A stretch of DNA of 16,955 bases from Mesorhizobium amorphae (lineage in GTDB: Bacteria; Pseudomonadota; Alphaproteobacteria; Rhizobiales; Rhizobiaceae), in NCBI GenBank assembly GCA_003240775.1, contig QFNI01000076.1, positions 1 to 16,955 of the forward strand, given 5' to 3'. Shown here one piece after another: positions 7,463-13,922 of the stretch; positions within the stretch are counted from its first letter, which is position 1; each line of letters opens with the position of its first letter. Under the pieces are notes generated by a model, which did no database searches, had not been told where the DNA came from, and saw only the letters and a list, made by a program, of their open reading frames with translations. A program made the translations under genes and the position numbers.

Positions 7463-9124
7463 TTACCTGTTCGCCTGACGCTTCAGGATCTTCGGCGTGA
7501 TCAGGATGACCGTGGCCACGCGTTCGCTCCGGGCGCCGCGGACGCCGCCGACCCCCTGCATCCCGCGGCCGAAGCCGGAGGATTCAAGCTCGGAACGGTT
7601 GCGCTCGAAACCGGCCATGACCAGCGTCTGCCCGTTCTCCAGGACCGCCTGCTGCTCGAAGGAGGTCTCCGAGGTCGAGGGGAGCTGGATCGTGTTGCCG
7701 CCGGCGGAGACCGTCTCGATCCCGTCCAGCTCGGACAGGCGCAGCGCGTAGTTCAGCATGATCTCGCGGTTGTTCACGATCCGCGGCAGAAGCTGCATCT
7801 CGAAGCCGGTCACGACCTCCTTGGTCGTCACGTCGTAATCGACGTCACCGTCGTCGTCGGTGTTCGCCGAGGTGCCGGTCACGTAGGACTTCGTCTTGGT
7901 GACGTTGATCGGCGTGATCTTGTTCGAGGACGTGGTCGCCCCGGCGCGCGTGTCGATCGACACGTGACCCTTCGAGGCGAGGGCCCGGGCGACCAGCCTG
8001 ACGTCCAGGGCGCCCTTGACGATGCCGATGTTCACGCTGCCAACGTCCCCCCCGGCCTCGATGCTGCCGAAATCGTTCGTGGTCTTGTCGGAGAGGATCG
8101 AGCGCAGGTCGATGCCGTAGCTCTCCTCCGCGGACAGGACCACGGTGATGACGTTCACGTCGAACGACACCTGGCCGCCGACCACGCCGTTCATGTCCTT
8201 GACGTAACGCTCCACGAGATCGTGGTCCGCGCTGCGCGCCGTCACCGTCAGAACCCCGGTCGAGGGGCTGATCGCGATCGTTCCGCCCTGCACCAGGCCG
8301 CCGACCGCCTCCTTGATGTCGTTCCAGACGTCAAGGCTCATGTCGCTGGAGCTGGTGATCATGCCGCTCCCCTCCATCGAGACCGAGCCGGAAGACGCGC
8401 TCGGCAGGGCCGAGATCTTGTATTGCCGGGTCACGAACTCGCGGAAGACCACGCGGCCGTTCTCGTAGCTCCACTCGGTGTCGAAAGCGGCCGAAACCTC
8501 GTTCAGGACCGCGGAGAGCGGACCGCGCAGGTTCGGGATCATCGTCTTGGCCGCGGCCTCGCTGGACGCCTGCGCCGTGTCGGCGGACACCGGGCCGGAA
8601 GCGAAGGTGCCGGAAGAGCCGCCGGCCCTGACCGAGGCGGCGCGGGCGCCGCAGACGGAGCCGTCAGAGGCGATGTCGTCCGGGCTGTCGCAGCCGTCCG
8701 ACCCTCCAGCGGGCTGCTGGCTCACCCCCCCGCTGACCCTGGTCCCGCCGCCGGGGCCGAAGGACACGGTGTGCGAGATGCCGGTCATCTCCCCCAGCCG
8801 CGAGGCGATCTGGGCAAGCGTCATCGGCTCGGATGAACGCAGCGTCACCGCGCCCGCGTTCTGCAGGGAACGCGGCAGGCTGGCGGACGCGTCGAGGCGC
8901 TGAGGCGTCGCGCCGACATAGACCTCGTCGCTGACCTGGACGCCGCCGGCGCGAACCCCGTCCCGGTCCCCGAACCGGACCAGCTCGGCGTCGACCTTGT
9001 AGCCGGTGTCGACCGTCTCCAGCGCGATCGCGCGGGTGTCCGGGCCGGAGCAGGCGGTCAGGGCCAGGGCGCAGACGCCAAGCATCAGGGTCGGTCGGGA
9101 CCGGAGCGTGTTGCGGTTTCTCAT
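7463..9124 (-). CDS. pilN: PilN, outer-membrane secretin lipoprotein of the thin pilus
   Basis: This protein forms the outer-membrane pore through which the pilus leaves the cell. Residues 1-25 are a lipoprotein signal with lipobox LTAC (Cys25). Residues ~45-300 hold secretin N-terminal domains (LRSSEPMTLAQIASRLGEMTG; the helical LSAVLNEVSAAF; DVWNDIKEAVGGL with TIAISPSTGVLTVTA and LVERYVKDMN). Residues ~318-548 are the secretin core, with EVVTGFEMQLLPRIV, LENGQTLVMAGFER and a final VATVILITPKIL. The 553-residue length fits R64 PilN. ATG 9124 has AAGGGG upstream and fits the lipoprotein signal; a longer reading from 9202 overlaps the preceding gene and has no support. A Gly/Ser-rich insert at ~122-185 contains two Cys (145 and 158). 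Confidence 0.92.
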   Translation of the reverse strand: MRNRNTLRSRPTLMLGVCALALTACSGPDTRAIALETVDTGYKVDAELVRFGDRDGVRAGGVQVSDEVYVGATPQRLDASASLPRSLQNAGAVTLRSSEPMTLAQIASRLGEMTGISHTVSFGPGGGTRVSGGVSQQPAGGSDGCDSPDDIASDGSVCGARAASVRAGGSSGTFASGPVSADTAQASSEAAAKTMIPNLRGPLSAVLNEVSAAFDTEWSYENGRVVFREFVTRQYKISALPSASSGSVSMEGSGMITSSSDMSLDVWNDIKEAVGGLVQGGTIAISPSTGVLTVTARSADHDLVERYVKDMNGVVGGQVSFDVNVITVVLSAEESYGIDLRSILSDKTTNDFGSIEAGGDVGSVNIGIVKGALDVRLVARALASKGHVSIDTRAGATTSSNKITPINVTKTKSYVTGTSANTDDDGDVDYDVTTKEVVTGFEMQLLPRIVNNREIMLNYALRLSELDGIETVSAGGNTIQLPSTSETSFEQQAVLENGQTLVMAGFERNRSELESSGFGRGMQGVGGVRGARSERVATVILITPKILKRQANR

Positions 9125-9137
9125 CGGTTTCGTCCCC

Positions 9138-9518
9138 TTACTGCCCGGCCAGGGGCTCTTGAAAGATCCGCACGACCTTGTTCGGATGGGTTTTCGCGAC
9201 AAGGTCGGGATGATGACTGTAAATGGAGTCCATCAGGTCGACGATCGCCTCCTCGAAGGATCCCGAGAACCGGGCAGAAGCGCGGATCCGATAGTCACGC
9301 GGGTGATCCCAGATCAGCGTCCATCCGGCCTGTTCGCACCAGCCGTTGAGCGTGTCGCGCAGGGACGTGTCCGCCATGACGATCCAGGCGCCGTCGCTGC
9401 GCCAGGCCACCGAGGCGTCGCCGCCTCCGACGTCCGCCACGGACTGTCCGGGGGCCAGGACGGCCAGGCCCAGAAGGGCAGCGGGAAGCATTTTCCGGAT
9501 CATCGTGATTCGCTTCAT
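9138..9518 (-). CDS. pilL: TcpQ-domain periplasmic protein (PilL-like), first gene of the pil operon
   Basis: This is a small exported protein of 126 residues. It starts at ATG 9518 with GAGGAA eight bases upstream. A signal peptide is followed by a cut near SVA-DV at about residue 28. Residues ~50-119 fit the TcpQ family (toxin co-regulated pilus biosynthesis protein Q): SLRDTLNGWCEQAGWTLIW, then DYRI, FSGSFEEAIVDLM and a final NKVVRIF. In R64 the C-terminal part of PilL carries this domain; here it stands almost alone. TcpQ-like proteins help place or stabilise the secretin, and pilN follows 13 bases downstream. The symbol is by position and domain, not by full-length similarity. Confidence 0.75.
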   Translation of the reverse strand: MKRITMIRKMLPAALLGLAVLAPGQSVADVGGGDASVAWRSDGAWIVMADTSLRDTLNGWCEQAGWTLIWDHPRDYRIRASARFSGSFEEAIVDLMDSIYSHHPDLVAKTHPNKVVRIFQEPLAGQ

Positions 9519-9536
9519 GACAAGGTTCCTCAAGGC

Positions 9537-9564
9537 TGGATAGTTTATCGGCTTACCAAGTCAA
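9537..9564 (-). promoter_or_regulatory. Candidate promoter for the pil operon
   Basis: On the minus strand, TTGACT (9559-9564) and TATCCA (9537-9542) are separated by 16 bases. They lie 18 bases upstream of the first pil start codon at 9518, in the most AT-rich 90 bases of the window. The -35 is a good match and the -10 is weak. The region could instead be part of a longer transcript from 11153. Confidence 0.35.
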
Positions 9565-9606
9565 CCTGTTTCTCATGCAAGAAAATCCCTTTTCCGCAAA
9601 AGTCGC

Positions 9607-10722
9607 TCACGCGCCCGGCCGGGACTCGAGAATCTCTCCGGAAGAGAAGCTTACGCGAAGGGAGCCGTCATCGGATTCGATGATGCTGTCGATCCGGCCG
9701 AGCGCGCCCACGACGGCCCCCTCGGAGATCATCACCTCGCTTTCGGGGCGGTTCTCCAGGACCAGGACCGGCGCCCCGGCGGCGCTTCTCGTGACCTCCC
9801 ACCCGCGCAGGAGGAGGTTGCCGCCGTCACCGATCATGCCGGGCGGACCCGGATTCACCGCGGGGACGACGATCTGCCCCGACGGGGCCGCGCGGACCGC
9901 ATCGAGCGGGCTCTCCCCGCTGATCGGGTCGGACCCCTCCGGGACGGCGGAAAGGTCGATCTCCTCGACCCCGTTCATGTTGAGGTCGAGGTCCGGAACG
10001 CCGGAAAGTTCTGACGCGGCCGACGCGCCGGTGGACGTCAGGACGGGCGCCCCCTGCGCGGGGACGGAGTATCCGGACGCGCCGGCGAACATGCCGGCGA
10101 TCTGCTCGGGAGAGAGGCCGGCGATCAGGTCGCGGGCGTCGGGGGAGCGCAGGAAGTCGAGAACCGGATCGCCCGATGACGCGACCGGGGCGAGCGGGAC
10201 CGACTCCGGGCCGGCCGGGGCCTCCGGCGGATCGGGGAACTCGTATGCCTCGTCAGAGGTGATGACCGGCGATTGCCCGGCGACGACCCGCGAAAGGGCG
10301 GCGATCCGCCTTTCCGCGTCACCCGAAGCGATCCCGGTGATGACCTCCATGTCCGGGTCCATCATCCCGAATCGCGCACGCAGCTCCGCCTCCAGCGGGT
10401 CCGAGGGGGAATGCGCCATGATCTCGTCGATCGCGGAAGGCGCGATCTCGACCCCCTCCGCAAGAGGCGTGGCGTCACTGATCGGCGGAAGGACCGACCC
10501 GGGCTCGATCCGCCAGCCGGTCACGCCGATGAGTCCGCTCAGCATCGGAGGGGTCGCGGCCGTCGTCGCGTCCGGCCCGGACCCCTCGCCCCCCTTGCGG
10601 AACTCCGGCGGCGCCGTCAGGGCGATCTCCGGAACCATGTCCGGGCTGAACACCGTCGGCTCCGCGACGGCCTGCGACGCGAACGTCGCCGCGGCCGCGG
10701 CGATCATGGTCGTCTTTCTCAT
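9607..10722 (-). CDS. Unrecognised exported protein, 371 aa
   Basis: I do not recognise this protein. Residues 1-20 are a signal peptide (MRKTTMIAAAAATFASQAVA). A long, low-complexity, acidic and Pro-rich region follows; ~160-215 contains LDFLRSPDARDLIAGLSPEQIAGMF in helical form. The last ~69 residues form a compact beta-rich domain (GWEVTRSAAGAPVLVLENR, then EGAVVGALGRIDSI and RVSFSSGEIL). That C-terminal module recalls the small beta domains of PilP/GspC proteins, but the resemblance is loose. ATG 10722 overlaps the TGA of the preceding gene by four bases (ATGA), so the two are translationally coupled. It ends 88 bases before the pil operon and could be co-transcribed with it. An envelope role with the pilus or type IVB channel is inference. 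Confidence 0.65.
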   Translation of the reverse strand: MRKTTMIAAAAATFASQAVAEPTVFSPDMVPEIALTAPPEFRKGGEGSGPDATTAATPPMLSGLIGVTGWRIEPGSVLPPISDATPLAEGVEIAPSAIDEIMAHSPSDPLEAELRARFGMMDPDMEVITGIASGDAERRIAALSRVVAGQSPVITSDEAYEFPDPPEAPAGPESVPLAPVASSGDPVLDFLRSPDARDLIAGLSPEQIAGMFAGASGYSVPAQGAPVLTSTGASAASELSGVPDLDLNMNGVEEIDLSAVPEGSDPISGESPLDAVRAAPSGQIVVPAVNPGPPGMIGDGGNLLLRGWEVTRSAAGAPVLVLENRPESEVMISEGAVVGALGRIDSIIESDDGSLRVSFSSGEILESRPGA

Positions 10723-11153
10723 TTCGTGTCCCCCATGCCGTCAAGGGCGCGTCTCACCCGCCCGAGCCTCTCCTCCGACAGCACGTCGGCCGTCATCGAG
10801 TGACGGGCGAAAAAGCCCAGCGTCACGATGAGGTTGTGCCGGTCGCTCGCCGACACCCCGTCGGCCTCCCCGCGCCTGAGGATCTCGTCCAGGGCCGCGG
10901 GGTCCTCCCTCGACAGGCCGATCATGATCGACAGCCTGTCCTCCGCCGGCGCCCGCGCCAGAAGCGCGGAGAGCGGAATCGATTCGCGGCGGCCGAGAAG
11001 CTTGAGCCGCGCCATGCTGCGAACGATCGCCCGCAGCCGGACCCCCATCGAGGGGACGACGGTGACGCCGACTTCGCTTTCCGCGCGTTCGATGGCTGAA
11101 GCGGCGTTCCGGACGGTCCTGAGAAGCGATGCGGAATCCCGTTCCCGGGTCAT
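10719..11153 (-). CDS. Unrecognised small cytoplasmic helical protein, 144 aa
   Basis: I do not recognise this protein. It starts at ATG 11153 with GAGGG about eight bases upstream. It is predicted to be soluble, basic and mostly helical (LLRTVRNAASAIERAESEV; RLRAIVRSMARLKLLGRRE; HNLIVTLGFFARHS), with no signal peptide, cysteines or catalytic motif I can name. Its stop overlaps the start of the exported protein gene by four bases. It is divergent from the dotM operon, separated by only 64 bases that hold an inverted repeat. A DNA-binding role is possible from charge and location, but no helix-turn-helix is clear. Confidence 0.6.
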   Translation of the reverse strand: MTRERDSASLLRTVRNAASAIERAESEVGVTVVPSMGVRLRAIVRSMARLKLLGRRESIPLSALLARAPAEDRLSIMIGLSREDPAALDEILRRGEADGVSASDRHNLIVTLGFFARHSMTADVLSEERLGRVRRALDGMGDTK

Positions 11154-11177
11154 GTCATTCCCTCATGGTTCAATCAG

Positions 11178-11211
11178 CCTCTTGCCACGCGCCGTTCTTT
11201 AAGGCAAGAGG
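11178..11211. promoter_or_regulatory. 9-bp inverted repeat in the divergent region, covering a ribosome-binding site
   Basis: CCTCTTGCC (11178-11186) and GGCAAGAGG (11203-11211) are perfect reverse complements separated by 16 bases. The right arm contains AAGAGG, the likely ribosome-binding site for the GTG start at 11218. The element could be a protein operator shared by the two divergent operons, or an RNA hairpin hiding the ribosome site of the dotM operon. Confidence 0.45.
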
Positions 11212-11217
11212 TCTCTC

Positions 11218-11730
11218 GTGACGAAAGGGGAAGACGTGACCTTCGAGGAAAGCTTCGAGAGCGCCGTGATACGCGGACGAAACCGTTCCCGGGACATGTT
11301 CCTGGCGATCGCCGCCATGGCCGGAAGAACCGGAATCACCGTCGACGATAATGGCCGGCGCCGGGACCTCGTGGAGGCGTGCTCCGAGGCGGCGTTCGTC
11401 CGTGACGTCCTGATGGTCGGGATGGTGGCGATGAACGTCCATGACATGATCTCCCCTGACAGGCCGGGCGCGCGCATGCGCGGGGTCCACCTTCCGGTCA
11501 TCCCCGCCTCCATGATCGGGATCATGGCCGATTACGTCCTGCGCGTCGCGGCGCCGAGGACCGGCGACTCCGACGAATCGGCCGGCTCCGGGACGGCGAT
11601 CAGCCGCGCCGGGCTCCGCCGGCACGCGGAGATGCTTGACCGTCACTGGGGCCCGCTCGCTCCTGATTCCGGGCTCGCCGCGGTGATCGCTCAGGCGGCC
11701 GAGAGCGCGGCTCCGGGGCCGGAGGCCTGA
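11218..11730 (+). CDS. Unrecognised protein upstream of dotM, 170 aa
   Basis: I do not recognise this protein. It can start at GTG 11218 (AAGAGG six bases upstream) or GTG 11236 (AAAGGGG five bases upstream), giving 170 or 164 residues; the second has the stronger site. It is mostly helical: FEESFESAVIRGRNRSRDMF, LVEACSEAAFVRDVLMVGM and LPVIPASMIGIMADYVLRV. The hydrophobic stretches at about 68-80 and 97-112 are borderline for membrane helices. Its stop is one base before the dotM ATG, so it is the first gene of the dotM-pilU operon and may be a partner of DotM or of the coupling complex. That role is inferred from position only. Confidence 0.65.
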   Translation: MTKGEDVTFEESFESAVIRGRNRSRDMFLAIAAMAGRTGITVDDNGRRRDLVEACSEAAFVRDVLMVGMVAMNVHDMISPDRPGARMRGVHLPVIPASMIGIMADYVLRVAAPRTGDSDESAGSGTAISRAGLRRHAEMLDRHWGPLAPDSGLAAVIAQAAESAAPGPEA

Positions 11731-11731
11731 G

Positions 11732-13234
11732 ATGGCGGCTCAGGGCAAGAAGGAGGACGGTGACGGCGATTTCCTCTTCTGGGGAAGCGTCCTCATCATC
11801 ATGATCATCTTCGGCGCGTGGTGGCTTTTCGACCGCTACGAGCCGTTCTTCAACGGCGTCCTGGCGCTCGTGGCGTGGGTCCACGTCAAGCCGGTGGCCA
11901 TGGCCGCGGACGCGTTCCCGGCCCTGGAGCGGATCCCGGTCCTGTCCGAGCTGCTTGTGAAGCCCGCCTCCTTCGTGTCGGACTACCTCGACAAGGGCGG
12001 ATGGGTGATCATGCCGCCCGAGAGCCGTTCCAGGGTCGCCGAGGCGGCCGGCCGGATCGCGCTGGTCCTTTACGGATGGGTCCCGATCCGGATGGTGATG
12101 GGGGACCTGGGCTACCGTCCTGACAGGATCTATTCCCGACGGCACAACGTCAAGACGATGATCGCCGAGCAGTCGATCGTCTGGCCCATGATGCGCAAGT
12201 TCGTCAGGTTCGACCCCGGCGCCATGATCGACGTCACGGCGAAGGAGATCTCCGGGGCGCTGCGCAAGAGCCTCAAGGCTCGCCCGGAGAACGTGGGGCA
12301 CCTCGCGCGCTCCCCGATCGCCCGGATCACGCCCCCGAGCTGGTCCCGGGCGATGCGTCCGGAGGAGTGGCTCGTGGCCAACGGGCTCGCCTTCAGCGAC
12401 CGGGATTTCCGCCGCGCCGAGGAGCAGGACGCGCGGTCGATCGAGTATTCCTTCCCGGAACAGTGGCGGAACGTGACCATCGAGTCCATCCAGGAGGTCA
12501 TGGACGCGCAGCTGCGTCGTCAGTGGAGGGGGGCCGCGGCGCTGCCGCTGACGCTTCGCGCCGTGTTCGCCGTCTGCTCCCTGTTCTACGGCAAGAAGGT
12601 CAAGGACGGCAACGCGCTCATCCTCGACCTCGCCCGCCTCTACGGCGTGTCCGGGAAGGGCGGCGAGCCCTGCATGGAGAGGCTCATCTCCTCGGTGCCT
12701 GACCTCGTGAAGCGGATCGACGCCGCCGCGTCGTCAGCGTCGGGCCGGAAGCTGGAGCGGCTGGCTTCGCGCCACCACTACGTCGAATCCGCCTTCCCCA
12801 CCATCCTGCAGTCCTCGCGCGATGACCGCGGGATCATCGCCTCCGCCTCCTTCGTATGGATGCGGGGGGAGGACCGCGGGATCTGGTATGTCCTCAACGC
12901 GACCGGCTCGGACACCGTCCCGGTGGAGGCGGCAGGGGCCATCGCGCACAACCGGGCGGAGATCGACGTGGACGGGCCGCTGGTCATCCCGCACACCTTC
13001 CAGGCCGCCCGCAACATGCTGCATGACTATCTGGACCGTTCCCCCGAGAGGATCGCGCGAATCGAGGAGACTAAGGTCCTGCGCCGCAGCCCCGGCAAGC
13101 AGCTCCTGCAGATCTTCGAGGACGTCTACGAGGAGTTCCGTGCGCGGGAGGAGGGCGGCCAGGGGGCCGGGGAGGACGCGGCCCGGCCGTCACTCGCCGG
13201 CCGGATCCTGGGCCTGATCGGGTGGCGGCGATGA
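11732..13234 (+). CDS. dotM: DotM/IcmP/TrbA, type IVB coupling-complex membrane protein
   Basis: This is a homologue of Legionella DotM (IcmP) and R64 TrbA, which works with the DotL/TrbC coupling ATPase at the inner membrane to bring substrates to the type IVB channel. Residues ~14-33 (FLFWGSVLIIMIIFGAWWLF) and ~105-125 are membrane segments. The cytoplasmic part contains the conserved block RHHYVESAFPTILQSSRDDRG, then ASASFVWMRGEDRGIWYVLN and GAIAHNRAE, which line up well with the Legionella block ending in WYMLNCVGR and AHWKAEKE. At 500 residues it is longer than Legionella DotM (about 380). Extra sequence lies in the middle and in a ~60-residue charged C-terminal tail. ATG 11732 has GGAGG in front. 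The stop overlaps the next start. Confidence 0.88.
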   Translation: MAAQGKKEDGDGDFLFWGSVLIIMIIFGAWWLFDRYEPFFNGVLALVAWVHVKPVAMAADAFPALERIPVLSELLVKPASFVSDYLDKGGWVIMPPESRSRVAEAAGRIALVLYGWVPIRMVMGDLGYRPDRIYSRRHNVKTMIAEQSIVWPMMRKFVRFDPGAMIDVTAKEISGALRKSLKARPENVGHLARSPIARITPPSWSRAMRPEEWLVANGLAFSDRDFRRAEEQDARSIEYSFPEQWRNVTIESIQEVMDAQLRRQWRGAAALPLTLRAVFAVCSLFYGKKVKDGNALILDLARLYGVSGKGGEPCMERLISSVPDLVKRIDAAASSASGRKLERLASRHHYVESAFPTILQSSRDDRGIIASASFVWMRGEDRGIWYVLNATGSDTVPVEAAGAIAHNRAEIDVDGPLVIPHTFQAARNMLHDYLDRSPERIARIEETKVLRRSPGKQLLQIFEDVYEEFRAREEGGQGAGEDAARPSLAGRILGLIGWRR

Positions 13235-13917
13235 GCCCCTTCCTCGCCCTCGCGGTCATTTGCGTCAGCCTGGCGACGGTCGTCCTGGCGCGGAGACTCG
13301 CCTCCCCGCGGCCCCGGCCGGCGGAGCAGGCCGCGCACGCCGCGCTCCCGGCCGCCTTCGCGATCGCCGCCTTCCTCGCTGCCGAAAGCTACGGCGCGGC
13401 GCCGCACGTGCAGGCGCTGGCGACCCTGGTCTGCGCCCTGGCCGGGGCGCTCTCCGTCGTGGACGGGCGCTGCGGCTGGGCGCCGCACTCCCTGGTCGTC
13501 CCGCTGGTCGCCTGCGCGGCGCCGCTCGCCGTGGCCCTGAGGTCCCCTGCGGACGGGGTCACGCTGATCGGCACGTCCGCCGCCGGCGCGCTCGCGTTCC
13601 TCGCCGCGGACCGCGCCTTCATGCGGGGCGCTTTCCGGACCCCTCCGGGGGACGTCGCCATGCTGGCGCTGATCCCGTCTCTCCTCTGGAACGCCCCCGC
13701 GGCGCTGGCGGCGGCCGGCGTGACGCTCGCGTTGCTCGCGGTCCGGCGATTCCGTCCCGGATACGCGATCGATCTGATGAGCCCGGAGGACAAGGCGGAC
13801 GCGGTATCCGATCTCGAGGAGCTGGGCGGCGCCCCGCGGACGGACTGGGCGCCGATGGGCCCGTTGTGCGGGCTGGTCGTCCTGGCGTCCGTCCTGAGCG
13901 GTTTCTCCTTCGGCTGA
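13231..13917 (+). CDS. pilU: PilU-like prepilin peptidase (A24 family)
   Basis: This polytopic membrane aspartic peptidase should cleave the leader of the thin-pilus prepilin. In 228 residues there are about six to seven hydrophobic segments. The two catalytic aspartates are probably D78 (SVVDGRCGWAPHSL, matching D-x-R...PN of the family) and D141 (TPPGDVAML, matching GxGD). The first Gly of GxGD is replaced by Pro. The cytoplasmic cysteine-rich methyltransferase domain of PilD is absent, as in CpaA/PilU-type enzymes. A C-terminal ~45-residue loop precedes the last membrane segment. ATG 13231 overlaps the dotM TGA as ATGA; an in-frame GTG at 13222 is an alternative. The prepilin gene is not in this window. 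Confidence 0.75.
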   Translation: MSPFLALAVICVSLATVVLARRLASPRPRPAEQAAHAALPAAFAIAAFLAAESYGAAPHVQALATLVCALAGALSVVDGRCGWAPHSLVVPLVACAAPLAVALRSPADGVTLIGTSAAGALAFLAADRAFMRGAFRTPPGDVAMLALIPSLLWNAPAALAAAGVTLALLAVRRFRPGYAIDLMSPEDKADAVSDLEELGGAPRTDWAPMGPLCGLVVLASVLSGFSFG

Positions 13918-13922
13918 TCCGC

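Noticed and set aside
7259..8836. 525-codon + strand open frame antisense to pilO and pilN
   Set aside because: Low-complexity shadow of GC-rich genes; the opposite strand encodes a clear secretin.
9581..9602. Short AT-rich inverted repeats (GAAAA/TTTTC and CTTTT/AAAAG) as a terminator after the 371-aa gene
   Set aside because: Arms are only five AT pairs, too weak for a confident terminator call.
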